A stretch of DNA of 46,847 nucleotides, from assembly GCA_041441465.1 (NCBI GenBank), contig JASDSY010000034.1, positions 1-46,847 on the forward strand, in the 5' to 3' direction. Positions 23,586 through 31,245 of this stretch are shown here, one piece after another. The translations under genes and the position numbers were made by a program. The stretch's first letter is position 1; each line of letters begins with the position of its first letter. Under the pieces are notes generated by a model, which was not told the origin of the DNA, did not search any database, and saw only the letters and a program-made list of their open reading frames with translations. This DNA comes from JASDSY01 sp041441465. Lineage in GTDB: Bacteria; Muiribacteriota; UBA9980.

Positions 23586-26489
23586 TTATTTTTGAGTGTT
23601 TTTATCGCTTGTTTTTGTTGAAGTTGTGGTTGTACCGCTCTGGCCTGAAACATATGCTTCGTATTCATTGAATGCCTGTTTGTATTCTTGTAAAGCCTGC
23701 TGGCCTTCTGCGGATTCACCCTTGCCTTCAGCAAGTAACTGCGCGTATTTCTGATATGCCGCTTTCATCTTTTCCTGAAGTTGTTTTACGTTATCCGTAC
23801 CCGATGAATTTTTATCAGCTACTACATCGGTATTGCCGGTAACGGTGGTATTATTTTTATCGGTTGTCTGTTCGACGTCGCCGGTTGAAGCCTGCGGTGT
23901 TACGTTGATAGTTGCGCCTGTGCCTGTAACTCTGATGCTTGTCTGTTCATTTGTCGATTTTTTACCGCGGATTAACTCTACGACTTTACCGCCTATGAAG
24001 TTACCTACGATACCGCCTATCATCGAACCTATGCCAGGTAATAACATCGAACCTAATGTAGCGCCTATCGTCGAACCGATTGCGCGTCCGGCAAGGTCGG
24101 CTTTGTCTATTGCGGCCCATGCTTTCTTGAATGAAGGTTTGTTGCCTGCCGCGATATCGTTACCCATCTGACCGCCTATAGCGCCGCCTGCCATCGAGAA
24201 TACTGTCGGCATTAATGCGCCTATTACAGGACCTACTACCGGGATTGTCGATGCGAATGTGCCTACGAACGCACCGGCTGCCGAACCAAGGCCGGAACCT
24301 ACAAATGAGCCTACATATTCGCCTGAAGCGAGGTACGATACTGCTTTTCCTATGTTAACCGGTTCGCCTTTTACAACCTGGTCTACTATCTTGAAGCCTA
24401 CTGTTAAGCCAGCTGAAAGTGCGACATTTTTTACTGAGAATGATTCTTTTAAAGCTGTGCCTGCTGCTTTACCGGCTGCCGTTGTGGTTTCTTTACCCCA
24501 TTTATAGCCTTTTTCATAAGCCTCTGAATGTTTGCCGCCTGGTTTTGGTTTCGCGTTCTGATCGCCGTTTGCTGAAGCGGTCGTGCCGTCATCGGCGCCA
24601 GCGGCAGGTGCTGATGTACCATCATCTGTCGATGCTGATGCCGGCTTAGGATTTGTGCCGTCAGCGTCAGCCTGTGAGTTAGGTTTCGGGTTTGTACCGT
24701 CATCCGAACTAGCAGCCGGAGTTGATGTACCGTCATCTGTCGATGCTGATGTCGGCTTAGGATTTGTGCCGTCAGCGTCGCCTGTACCTGTTGCAGCAGA
24801 AGGCTGACCGCCGTTTTCTGCCGTTGCAGGCGCCTGATTTGATGATGTAGGTTTGTTATTGCTTGCAGTTGAACTTGAAGCCGGTGTACCGTCAACATCG
24901 CCGGTTGAACTAGGTTTCGGGCTGTTATTGCCGGCTGCCGGTGTACCGTCTAAATCGCCTGAAGCGGTTGTGCCGCCGTTGCCTGAAGCGCTGCCGGAAT
25001 TATTCGAAGGTGTTGAAGCAGGAACGCCGTCATCTGTCGAAACAGGCGTTGAATTATTTGAAGGTGTCGAGTTAGATGCTGTATTTGAGCCAGCCGGAGT
25101 TGATGATGAAGCCGGCGTTGAGCTTGTCGAACCTGTTGTTGATGCAGCTGCCGGTGTTTCAGGAGCGGTGCCGCCTACACCAGTTGCTGATGAAGCGCTT
25201 CCGGAATTAGCTGCCGGTGTGCTTGATGATGCTGTGTTTGAGCCGGTTGAAGCCGCAGGAGTTGATGACGAAGCAGCCGGTGTGCTGCCTGCAGTCTGCG
25301 GTGCCGGTGAAGTTGCGGCATTGCCTGCGCCTGTTGCAGGGCTTGGGCCGTTATTGTTTATTATCGTGATCTGACGTCTGTCGATGATTGTTACTTTATT
25401 GTTCGAATCGCGTATTACAGTTGTTTTATTATTTGAGCGCGCTGTGTTTGTGGTATTGGTCGTATTTGTGGTGTTGCCTGAATTTGTATTTGTAACAGTG
25501 TTTGTGTTTGATGTATTTCCTGCATTTTCGATTCTTGATGACGATGATGTATTTCCTGAGCGGGAAATATTACTTGAAGTTGATGATGTTGTTGACGAAT
25601 CGGTAGCGATACGTGTCGAATTACCTGAATTAGCAACTTTGCTTGAGTTCGAACTTGAAGTTGAAAGAGTATTGCCCGAATCGGTAATTCTTGATGTCGC
25701 TGAGTTCGAAGTTGATGTTGTAACATTTTTTGTTGAAATTGCGACATCAGTGTCCGCGATGCGTGTCGATGTCGAGGTAGTTGTATTCGTCTTCGATGAA
25801 GTTGTGCTTGTTACAGGTTTATTGACGACCGATGTGTTGTTGGTATTGCTGTTGCTTGTATTTGAAGCCGATACTGTCGTTGTCTGTTTAGGAGCCGGTA
25901 ATGCTAAAGTTTCCTTAGGGGCTGGCAATGCCAGTGTTTCTTTAGGAGCCGGCAGGGCTAACTGCTGCTTAGGAGCTGGAAGCGCCAATGTTTCTTTAGG
26001 AGCCGGTAATGCTAACTGTTGTTTTGCGGCTGTTGTCGAAGCAGAAGATGAGCTTGCCGAAGCGGTGCTTGGCGTTGCAGTCGAGGTGGCGGCAGCCGGA
26101 GTCGATGAAGTAGCAGCAGAAGTTGCCGAAGTTGAAGCGGTTGAAGAACCGTCGGCGAATTTCCAGGTTTTAAACAAACCGTTTGAATCGCGGACTACTG
26201 TTCTGGCGCGCCCATCGCTCCAGGTTTCCGTTGTAACTTTTCCCCAAGATACAAAATGTCCGTTAGCGTCGCGCACAACCCAGCGCTGTACGCCGTCAGC
26301 CCATGTTTCCATCGAACCTGTACCGAATGTAGTGTTTTGCCCTTTAGGCGTGCTGACATTCCATACTTCTTTTGCGGCGGTAGCGGTAACGCTTGCTGAA
26401 GCCTGAGCTATAGCCGGCGCAAATATCGATGTGAAAAAGCTGAATATTAAATATACTATAAATATCTTTTTTAACATCGAGCGTTTCAT
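23586..26489 (-). CDS. Large secreted modular low-complexity protein with glycine-zipper-like C-terminal region
   Basis: I do not recognise this 967-residue protein. From the N-terminus it has a Sec signal peptide (cleavage near residue 30, IAQASAS); two tandem units of about 27 residues with the pattern ETWxDGxxRxVVRDxNGxFxxW (about 58-113); a Ser/Thr/Ala linker; six copies of LALPAPK joined by ET, QQ or TT (about 158-203); and a long Ser/Asn/Thr-rich stretch with a short strand-like core (VIRDSNNKVTIIDRRQITII). Next come Pro/Ser/Thr and DGT(N)PKP repeats (about 400-640), and a Gly/Ala-rich hydrophobic region (about 690-850) with spaced glycines such as GSGLGSAAGAFVG and GGAIGGQMG. The end is polar and coiled-coil-like. 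I chose the ATG at 26489 behind AGGTG; an in-frame GTG lies 9 nt upstream. A surface or matrix role is a guess. Promoter and terminator are clear, so it stands alone. Confidence 0.82.
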   Translation of the reverse strand: MKRSMLKKIFIVYLIFSFFTSIFAPAIAQASASVTATAAKEVWNVSTPKGQNTTFGTGSMETWADGVQRWVVRDANGHFVSWGKVTTETWSDGRARTVVRDSNGLFKTWKFADGSSTASTSATSAATSSTPAAATSTATPSTASASSSSASTTAAKQQLALPAPKETLALPAPKQQLALPAPKETLALPAPKETLALPAPKQTTTVSASNTSNSNTNNTSVVNKPVTSTTSSKTNTTTSTSTRIADTDVAISTKNVTTSTSNSATSRITDSGNTLSTSSSNSSKVANSGNSTRIATDSSTTSSTSSNISRSGNTSSSSRIENAGNTSNTNTVTNTNSGNTTNTTNTTNTARSNNKTTVIRDSNNKVTIIDRRQITIINNNGPSPATGAGNAATSPAPQTAGSTPAASSSTPAASTGSNTASSSTPAANSGSASSATGVGGTAPETPAAASTTGSTSSTPASSSTPAGSNTASNSTPSNNSTPVSTDDGVPASTPSNNSGSASGNGGTTASGDLDGTPAAGNNSPKPSSTGDVDGTPASSSTASNNKPTSSNQAPATAENGGQPSAATGTGDADGTNPKPTSASTDDGTSTPAASSDDGTNPKPNSQADADGTNPKPASASTDDGTSAPAAGADDGTTASANGDQNAKPKPGGKHSEAYEKGYKWGKETTTAAGKAAGTALKESFSVKNVALSAGLTVGFKIVDQVVKGEPVNIGKAVSYLASGEYVGSFVGSGLGSAAGAFVGTFASTIPVVGPVIGALMPTVFSMAGGAIGGQMGNDIAAGNKPSFKKAWAAIDKADLAGRAIGSTIGATLGSMLLPGIGSMIGGIVGNFIGGKVVELIRGKKSTNEQTSIRVTGTGATINVTPQASTGDVEQTTDKNNTTVTGNTDVVADKNSSGTDNVKQLQEKMKAAYQKYAQLLAEGKGESAEGQQALQEYKQAFNEYEAYVSGQSGTTTTSTKTSDKNTQK
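24612..24780. repeat. 111-bp direct repeat inside the low-complexity gene
   Basis: About 57 bp around GTACCATCATCTGTCGATGC (from 24616) recur nearly unchanged from 24727, an offset of 111 bp (37 codons). They encode the DDGT/PKP repeats. Such near-identity points to recent duplication and possible length variation. Confidence 0.75.
25875..26035. repeat. Six LALPAPK-coding repeats
   Basis: Short units built on CTTAGGAGC(C/T)GG and AATGC(T/C)A repeat at 27-bp spacing, encoding six LALPAPK heptapeptides on the minus strand with two-residue joints. Confidence 0.7.
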
Positions 26490-26650
26490 AATAATCACCT
26501 ATCCTTAAAGTTTTTCTCGTTATTCGTAAAATTGAATCCTGATATTTGCCGCTGGCAGCGGTAATTACTGTCACCTCCGATAAAAAAATACAAAAATACA
26601 AAAAATAAATGTACGTCAGAAATAAATGCGTAAAAATTAACTTTTTAATA

Positions 26651-26679
26651 ATTATATTAAAAAAACTAAACCTTGTCAA
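26651..26679 (-). promoter_or_regulatory. Consensus promoter of the low-complexity secreted protein gene
   Basis: TTGACA (26674-26679) and TATAAT (26651-26656) on the minus strand are exact consensus with a 17-nt spacer. A leader of about 150 nt follows, which contains a second GGAGG (near 26575) and a small hairpin CCGCT/AGCGG (near 26550) of unknown use. Confidence 0.85.
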
Positions 26680-26710
26680 GGAATGGGGCCTATAATTATT
26701 TAAAACGTTA

Positions 26711-27649
26711 TTAATTTAAAAAGGCTTCGATCCTTATTTTATCACGGAGACTTAAAAATGCTCCGCCCGCATATTCAACTGATAAGTACTGGCATGTTAT
26801 TTTTTTATTAAAATATGAATCCTCAATTTCGTAATGTGAAAATTTCGGGAAAAAGTGTAATACTTTTATTTTTCCTTTTTTATTGCTGCCATAAGTTTTG
26901 GCAAATGTTTCGCTTTTAATGAAATCATCCAATAATTTAATTATACTTGAGATATTTTCATGCCTATGGTTCATGTCAAAAAATTCTTTTTCTGAAAATT
27001 TATTTTCGAATATAGAGGAAAACATTAAATTAAGATATTCGAAATAAAATATAATGCAGTTTTTATTCTTTAAAAAATCATAAATATCTGCAAAACATGG
27101 CGGCGCCGTTCCTATGATTACCAAAAAAAATAAGGTTTCACCCTTAAATTCAAGGTCTTGATTAATTTGTCTATCACTGATTATAAGCGGCCGGATTTTA
27201 TCGAAAAGAATCGGACTAAGTTCCTGTAATATATTGTTATTAAGCATTTCTTTATTTATGTTTAAAAATTCATCAATGCTTTTGATTTTTAGATTGTTGC
27301 TATTTGTTGCATTCGATTCTTCATAATTAATTTTTTTCATCGTAATGTAATTTGATTTCGAAAAAATTTCAAGAGCTGCCATAAGGTCTCTGGAAATAAA
27401 TCGTGATGAATAAATTACTTCGGTTGAGATATTTTTTTCTTCGCAATATTTGAGGTAACCGGTCATAATTTTTGCCTGAGGGTTGATATTAGCGCATCCT
27501 ATGAATTTTTCACCGCTTATTTCATAATTTAAATATTCCGGGTTGAAAATAAGTTCATCGCTGGAATTATTTATCAAACAATGATTTTCAACTAATTGAA
27601 AGGATGGAAGGAACCCTATTTTAATATTATTAATTTTTTTTTTAATCAT
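26711..27649 (-). CDS. Divergent 2-hydroxyacyl-CoA dehydratase (HgdB/BcrC-like) family protein
   Basis: This 312-residue cytoplasmic protein is very AT-rich and has no clear close relative by eye. Its layout recalls 2-hydroxyacyl-CoA dehydratase D-component-like proteins: KFIGCANINPQAKIMTGYLK near residue 48, FLVIIGTAPPCFADIYDFLK near 173 (compare the usual xGxPPIxxxxYDFLExxGA), and a C-terminal VEYAGGAFLSLRDKIRIEAF (compare the usual LEGDxPGxLDxRTxxRIEAF). The EGD motif is changed to EYA. Cysteines at about 24, 52 and 69 could in principle hold a cluster. No activator ATPase gene lies nearby, so a dehydratase role is doubtful; it may be a non-catalytic relative. The Shine-Dalgarno site is weak (AAGGTG). 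Confidence 0.5.
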   Translation of the reverse strand: MIKKKINNIKIGFLPSFQLVENHCLINNSSDELIFNPEYLNYEISGEKFIGCANINPQAKIMTGYLKYCEEKNISTEVIYSSRFISRDLMAALEIFSKSNYITMKKINYEESNATNSNNLKIKSIDEFLNINKEMLNNNILQELSPILFDKIRPLIISDRQINQDLEFKGETLFFLVIIGTAPPCFADIYDFLKNKNCIIFYFEYLNLMFSSIFENKFSEKEFFDMNHRHENISSIIKLLDDFIKSETFAKTYGSNKKGKIKVLHFFPKFSHYEIEDSYFNKKITCQYLSVEYAGGAFLSLRDKIRIEAFLN

Positions 27650-27653
27650 TTTG

Positions 27654-27682
27654 TTACATTACACCTTTACTTATGATATAAT
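27654..27682 (+). promoter_or_regulatory. Promoter of the receiver-domain gene
   Basis: TTACAT (27654-27659) and TATAAT (27677-27682) are 17 nt apart. GGAGG follows 8 nt later, ahead of the ATG at 27705. Confidence 0.65.
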
Positions 27683-27704
27683 ATAAAGTGGAGGTTAAGG
27701 AATT

Positions 27705-28124
27705 ATGAATGAAGAGCCGCTGGTAAAAGTCTTAATTATTGATGATGATGAAGATATTGTTATGGTAATAAGAGATTTTTTTGAGGGCTTTGAGCAGTCT
27801 CATAATTTGTCTGTTTGTACTTCTTCAGTTGCTCTGGATGCGCAAAAAAAAATCAAAGACCTTAAACCTGATATTTTAATAACTGATATTTTAATTCCCG
27901 GCGCGGATGGCTATCAGCTGGCTGAATTTGCAAAACAATCAAACGAAAATTGTTGTGTCGCAATAATTAGCGGCAAAATAAACAACGAAACCAACCCTAT
28001 TGTTAATTATTATTTGAAAAAACCATTTGAGTTCGAAAAATTTGAGTCATTAGTCAGCGAAATGATAACTTATGCGCTCACATGTCAAAATAAGATATTA
28101 TCACAAAATATAGGTAATAATTAA
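27705..28124 (+). CDS. Single-domain response regulator (CheY-like receiver)
   Basis: This 139-residue protein is one receiver domain without an output domain. It has the acidic pocket LIIDDDEDIV (residues 10-19), the phosphorylatable aspartate in DILITDILIPGADGYQLAEF near residue 61, the serine switch position in VAIISGK near 89, and the lysine in YYLKKPFEF near 107. Such proteins act by protein contact, as CheY does, or in phosphorelays. A tail of about 20 residues follows. No histidine kinase lies in the window, so the partner is unknown. Confidence 0.93.
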   Translation: MNEEPLVKVLIIDDDEDIVMVIRDFFEGFEQSHNLSVCTSSVALDAQKKIKDLKPDILITDILIPGADGYQLAEFAKQSNENCCVAIISGKINNETNPIVNYYLKKPFEFEKFESLVSEMITYALTCQNKILSQNIGNN

Positions 28125-28161
28125 ATAACGTTTTTATTAAATTTTTCTAATCATAAACACT

Positions 28162-28200
28162 AAAAATAAGAGCAGGCTTTTTTAGCTTGCTCTTATTTTT
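28162..28200. terminator. Bidirectional intrinsic terminator
   Basis: AAAAATAAGAGCA pairs with TGCTCTTATTTTT, with A/T runs at both ends. It separates the convergent receiver-domain gene and the CsgG/LpoB-like gene. Confidence 0.88.
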
Positions 28201-28216
28201 TTACTTATTTTATTTT

Positions 28217-29356
28217 TTAAAATTTGTTATAAAGTTTTTCAACTGTTTTGTTAAGGGAGTGATTCATTACGCCGCCCGGCCCCTGGAACATTCCGAATAC
28301 TTGTTTCTTTTGATGTTCTTTTACCGAGTTGTCGTAAATGTATTTACCTTTGGCCGAGTTAAACACTTTTGTGCTAATTGAAACATCGCCGTAATTATGT
28401 ACGCCGCTTACTATTCCGCCGAGCAATAATCCGGCGAGTCTTACTTTTTTGTAATGATCGAAGCGGTTTATTGTACCTGTTACGACAAGATCAGCGTTTA
28501 AATTTTGTGAAATTTTTTGCATATCCTCTTCTGTTAGTGAATTTATGTCGGCTGCGACCGCTCTGACCCTGTCTGGTTCGATTACTTCATAGCCTTTTTC
28601 AATAAACTCTTCTTCGATTTTTTGATTTACGCGCTGAACGGCCATTTTATTTTCTGTTAAATTTTCGAAGGGAATAACGGCTACTCTTTTTTTGCCTGGA
28701 TAAACTCTTTCATTAAGCTGATTTTCAACGCTGGGATGGCGTATTTCATTATATTTTGTCATGACTTCGCTTCTTGAAAAAGTCTTTTGCGTATTAGGGT
28801 GAACGGCTATTAATTTTTTTTCTGCAATCGGCTCTGCCGCTGCGGCGGTTTCATTTTTTTCGCTAACCGCTTTAGAATTTACTTCAACGCCGGCGCTTCC
28901 GCCTTCTTGCATTTTCATGGCTTCTTTAATAAGTTTGCGCGCTTCGCCTCTTGAAATATCATGGCCGTGCGATTGGCAGTAAGCCATGACATAGCCGTCT
29001 AATGACATGTAATTTGTCTGGGCCGAAAACGGTTTGAGGCCTCTTATGTCAGGTATTGTTATTTTCTCGGCGGAAAATGACGGAATTATATAAAACATTA
29101 CTGACGCTGTCGAAACGCAGAAAATATAAATGACGGCGCCATAAGTTTTTTCATTTAACTGCCTTTGTTTTAAATATTCTTTTAAGTTCTGGACAATAAT
29201 TATTCCGCTGGTCGAGTTATCGAAGAAAGTGTCTAATGTTAATATTGCTATGAGCTGAGCTACGATTAGTGATATTGAAACGTCCGTTCCGGAGTAAAGA
29301 GTGAGTAACGATAATACTAAAGAAATTTTTAGAAAAAGTGATGTGATAAAAGACAT
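28217..29356 (-). CDS. Membrane protein with CsgG/LpoB-like C-terminal domain
   Basis: This 379-residue protein has hydrophobic N-terminal helices (about residues 3-45 and 75-95), a polar Ala/Glu-rich linker (about 130-200), and a C-terminal alpha/beta domain of the CsgG/LpoB/GNA1162-like type: KKRVAVIPFENLTENK near residue 219, EEEFIEKGYEVIEPDRV near 245, LNADLVVTGTINRFDHY near 281, then a strand VSISTKVFNSAKGKYIYDNS. Such domains occur in outer-membrane secretion or peptidoglycan-synthase activators. I set the start at the ATG at 29356 behind GAGGTG. An in-frame reading runs upstream to 29512 but crosses the hairpins of the leader and lacks a ribosome site. A clear promoter and attenuator-like leader precede it. 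Confidence 0.7.
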   Translation of the reverse strand: MSFITSLFLKISLVLSLLTLYSGTDVSISLIVAQLIAILTLDTFFDNSTSGIIIVQNLKEYLKQRQLNEKTYGAVIYIFCVSTASVMFYIIPSFSAEKITIPDIRGLKPFSAQTNYMSLDGYVMAYCQSHGHDISRGEARKLIKEAMKMQEGGSAGVEVNSKAVSEKNETAAAAEPIAEKKLIAVHPNTQKTFSRSEVMTKYNEIRHPSVENQLNERVYPGKKRVAVIPFENLTENKMAVQRVNQKIEEEFIEKGYEVIEPDRVRAVAADINSLTEEDMQKISQNLNADLVVTGTINRFDHYKKVRLAGLLLGGIVSGVHNYGDVSISTKVFNSAKGKYIYDNSVKEHQKKQVFGMFQGPGGVMNHSLNKTVEKLYNKF

Positions 29357-29534
29357 TAATGTCACCTCATTATTATTTAAAATGTAAGGACTGGCAAAAA
29401 AACCAGATAGTCCTTTAGTAAAAAGTACGAAGTCGTAAAAACAAAAAACCGCACTTCGCGCATGACACACGAAGAACGGCATCCTCTTGATAGCCAATCC
29501 ATCCTTAGACATTTAATGTACGATTGATATTCTT
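29357..29534 (-). promoter_or_regulatory. Structured 5' leader with attenuator-like terminator
   Basis: The leader of about 170 nt starts after the promoter at 29535-29563. Inside it, 29449-29479 forms a stem (CCGTTCTTCGTG with CGCGAAGTGCGG, one mismatch) followed on the minus strand by TTTTTTGTTTTT, a proper intrinsic terminator upstream of the gene. A second stem (AAGGA...CTGG with CCAGTCCTT, near 29380-29416) lies just before the ribosome site. I do not recognise a known riboswitch class. Regulation by termination control is inferred. Confidence 0.5.
29436..29479 (-). terminator. Intrinsic terminator within the leader (possible attenuator)
   Basis: About 11 of 12 stem positions pair (two as G-T), with a loop of 6-7 nt and a T-rich tract, located about 80 nt before the start codon of the CsgG/LpoB-like gene. 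Confidence 0.6.
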
Positions 29535-29563
29535 ATTTTAATTTATTTGCCCAAAAAAGTCAA
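29535..29563 (-). promoter_or_regulatory. Promoter of the CsgG/LpoB-like gene
   Basis: TTGACT (29558-29563) and TAAAAT (29535-29540) on the minus strand are 17 nt apart. Confidence 0.75.
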
Positions 29564-29584
29564 GTTTTTATTTTATAAGGCAGT

Positions 29585-30241
29585 TTATTTTATAATTTCA
29601 AATTTATTGTTTAATGCATATTTTAAAAGCTTTGTTTCAGGGTTTACAGCGACCCTGTTGCCGACAATTTCAAACATCGGCATATCCGTAATACTGTCAG
29701 AAAACGCATAAGAATTTTGAAGGTCATAATCGCTAGTATTTATTTCTTTATTCAATCTTAGAATTTTTTCTTTGCCTTTACAATTTTGTCCGATTATTTC
29801 AGGTAAAAATTTTTGATCTGCGGTATAACCGGTTTTGGTTGCGATAGTTTTAAATGCATTTAATCTGGAGCCTATCTTGCTTATGTAAAACTCGGGAGAA
29901 GCTGAAATTACTATTAGTTTATAACCTTTTTGAGCTAATTCGGAAATTTTGTCGAATACTTTTTTATTAAGTCGTTTAGACCACAATGACTCAACAAATT
30001 CCTCGGATAAATTTTCAATATATTCCTTGTCTTCTTTTTCAAAAATCTTCAAAAAAATTTCTTTGAGCTTGACATTAGTGACTATTTTTAAAATAAAGGC
30101 CAGCGCGTAAAAAAACATCACTGCTAAGTGTATTATTTTATATGGTTTTTTTTTGAGGTAAAATAAAATAATAAATAAAAAAGAATCGCCGTAAAAAAGA
30201 GTTTCGTCAATGTCTAAAAGTATTAATTTTTCTTTTTCCAA
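29585..30241 (-). CDS. HAD-superfamily phosphatase, subfamily IB (SerB-like)
   Basis: This 218-residue protein has the HAD motifs in order: nucleophile motif LLDIDETLFYGD (residues 8-19), motif II VISASPEFYISKIG near 110, a lysine in KEKILRLNK near 160, and the acid motif YAFSDSITDMPMFEIVG near 178 with NRVAVNPETKLLKYA after it. This matches HAD-IB phosphatases, which act on phosphoserine or on lipid phosphates. The insertion between motifs I and II is hydrophobic (about residues 20-52), which suggests membrane contact. The start is TTG at 30241, with AAGGA 9 nt upstream; the annotation depends on this rare start. The substrate is unknown. Confidence 0.87.
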   Translation of the reverse strand: MEKEKLILLDIDETLFYGDSFLFIILFYLKKKPYKIIHLAVMFFYALAFILKIVTNVKLKEIFLKIFEKEDKEYIENLSEEFVESLWSKRLNKKVFDKISELAQKGYKLIVISASPEFYISKIGSRLNAFKTIATKTGYTADQKFLPEIIGQNCKGKEKILRLNKEINTSDYDLQNSYAFSDSITDMPMFEIVGNRVAVNPETKLLKYALNNKFEIIK

Positions 30242-30378
30242 AATGAAAATTCCTTTTAAAATTAAAATATAATAATTCTGATATTTTTTAAACTCCAGGT
30301 TATTATAAAGAAACCGTTAAACATTGTCAAGTTAAATTGTTGTTTATTGTTAGTGCAGTACCTTTATTTAAGTATAGT

Positions 30379-30407
30379 TTGACATATAAATTTAAATATG
30401 ATAAGAT
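30379..30407 (+). promoter_or_regulatory. Promoter of the NfeD-like gene
   Basis: TTGACA (30379-30384) and TAAGAT (30402-30407) are separated by 17 nt, about 50 nt before the ATG. Confidence 0.7.
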
Positions 30408-30457
30408 GATTTAATAAGCATAACATGCCATTTTTACTAAAAAAGGGGTGTGGAAAT

Positions 30458-31054
30458 ATGGCGGCTATTACAATTGGCTCTGTTTATACCTTTTGTTTTG
30501 TTCTAGGTCTTGGCTTTTCTATTTTATCAGCGATTTTTTCAAGTTTTTTTGACCATCATACCGATATACACGGTGTTCATATAGAGCATGATTCAGGTCA
30601 CGGCGGCGATACGCAAATGCAAATTGAAGCAAATAATGATGGTTTCGCTACTATACAGCCGTTATCCCCTTTGACTATGTCTGTTTTTGCGACTTCGTTC
30701 GGCGGTTACGGGCTGCTGTGGCAGCGATTTACCGCAGGTACCATGCCTGAGCTGGGTGTGGTTTCAGGAATCGTATTTGGAGTTATTATTGCAGCTATTA
30801 CATTTATGGTTTTTATTCATATATTCCGCGAAACTCAAAGCAGCTCGCTGGTGCATTCAAATGATATTATAGGCATTGAAGGAGAGCTTACCGTTGGAAT
30901 CTCAAATGAAAATCCCATAGGCCAGATTGTTTATACGGCTAAAAATCGCCGCAATGTTTCTATGGCAAGATCATTCGACGGAAATCCGATCGAGAAGAAC
31001 AGAAAAGTTACAATATTGAAGGTTGACAATAATCAGGTTTATGTTAAAGAGTAA
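30458..31054 (+). CDS. NfeD-like membrane protein (YuaF type), flotillin partner
   Basis: This 198-residue protein has an N-terminal transmembrane helix (about 5-28), a His/Asp-rich loop (DHHTDIHGVHIEHDSGHGGD near 31-50), two more helices (about 70-85 and 98-122), and a C-terminal OB-fold-like domain (IIGIEGELTVGISNENPIGQ near 138). That matches short NfeD-like proteins that accompany flotillins, such as YuaF with FloT. I set the start at the ATG at 30458 (MAAITIGSVYTF) because GGGGTG precedes it; a longer reading from 30425 adds 11 residues without a site. The flotillin gene lies 191 nt downstream. The His-rich loop might bind metal; this is speculation. Confidence 0.78.
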   Translation: MAAITIGSVYTFCFVLGLGFSILSAIFSSFFDHHTDIHGVHIEHDSGHGGDTQMQIEANNDGFATIQPLSPLTMSVFATSFGGYGLLWQRFTAGTMPELGVVSGIVFGVIIAAITFMVFIHIFRETQSSSLVHSNDIIGIEGELTVGISNENPIGQIVYTAKNRRNVSMARSFDGNPIEKNRKVTILKVDNNQVYVKE

Positions 31055-31245
31055 ATTGATATTTAATGAATAATTAAATGTTTTAAATTATTTACCAATT
31101 ATTTGCTTTATTAAAAGTTTTAAAAAAAGCAGTCTTAAAATAAAAAATCATCTATAGATAAATGTGATTCATTTTTTTAATATTTGTCCCTGTAAAAGTT
31201 GAGTTGGTATAAATCAATAAAAATTAAAAAGGAGAGTTTGACACT

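Noticed and set aside
24853..26406. Long plus-strand open frames (173 and 340 codons) opposite the low-complexity gene
   Set aside because: They are antisense shadows of Ser/Ala/Asn-rich coding, with Val/Leu/Glu-rich nonsense composition. The minus strand has the signal peptide, promoter, ribosome site and terminator.
29357..29512. 52-residue N-terminal extension of the CsgG/LpoB-like protein
   Set aside because: No ribosome site precedes it, it crosses a terminator hairpin, and GAGGTG marks the ATG at 29356. Kept only as an alternative reading.
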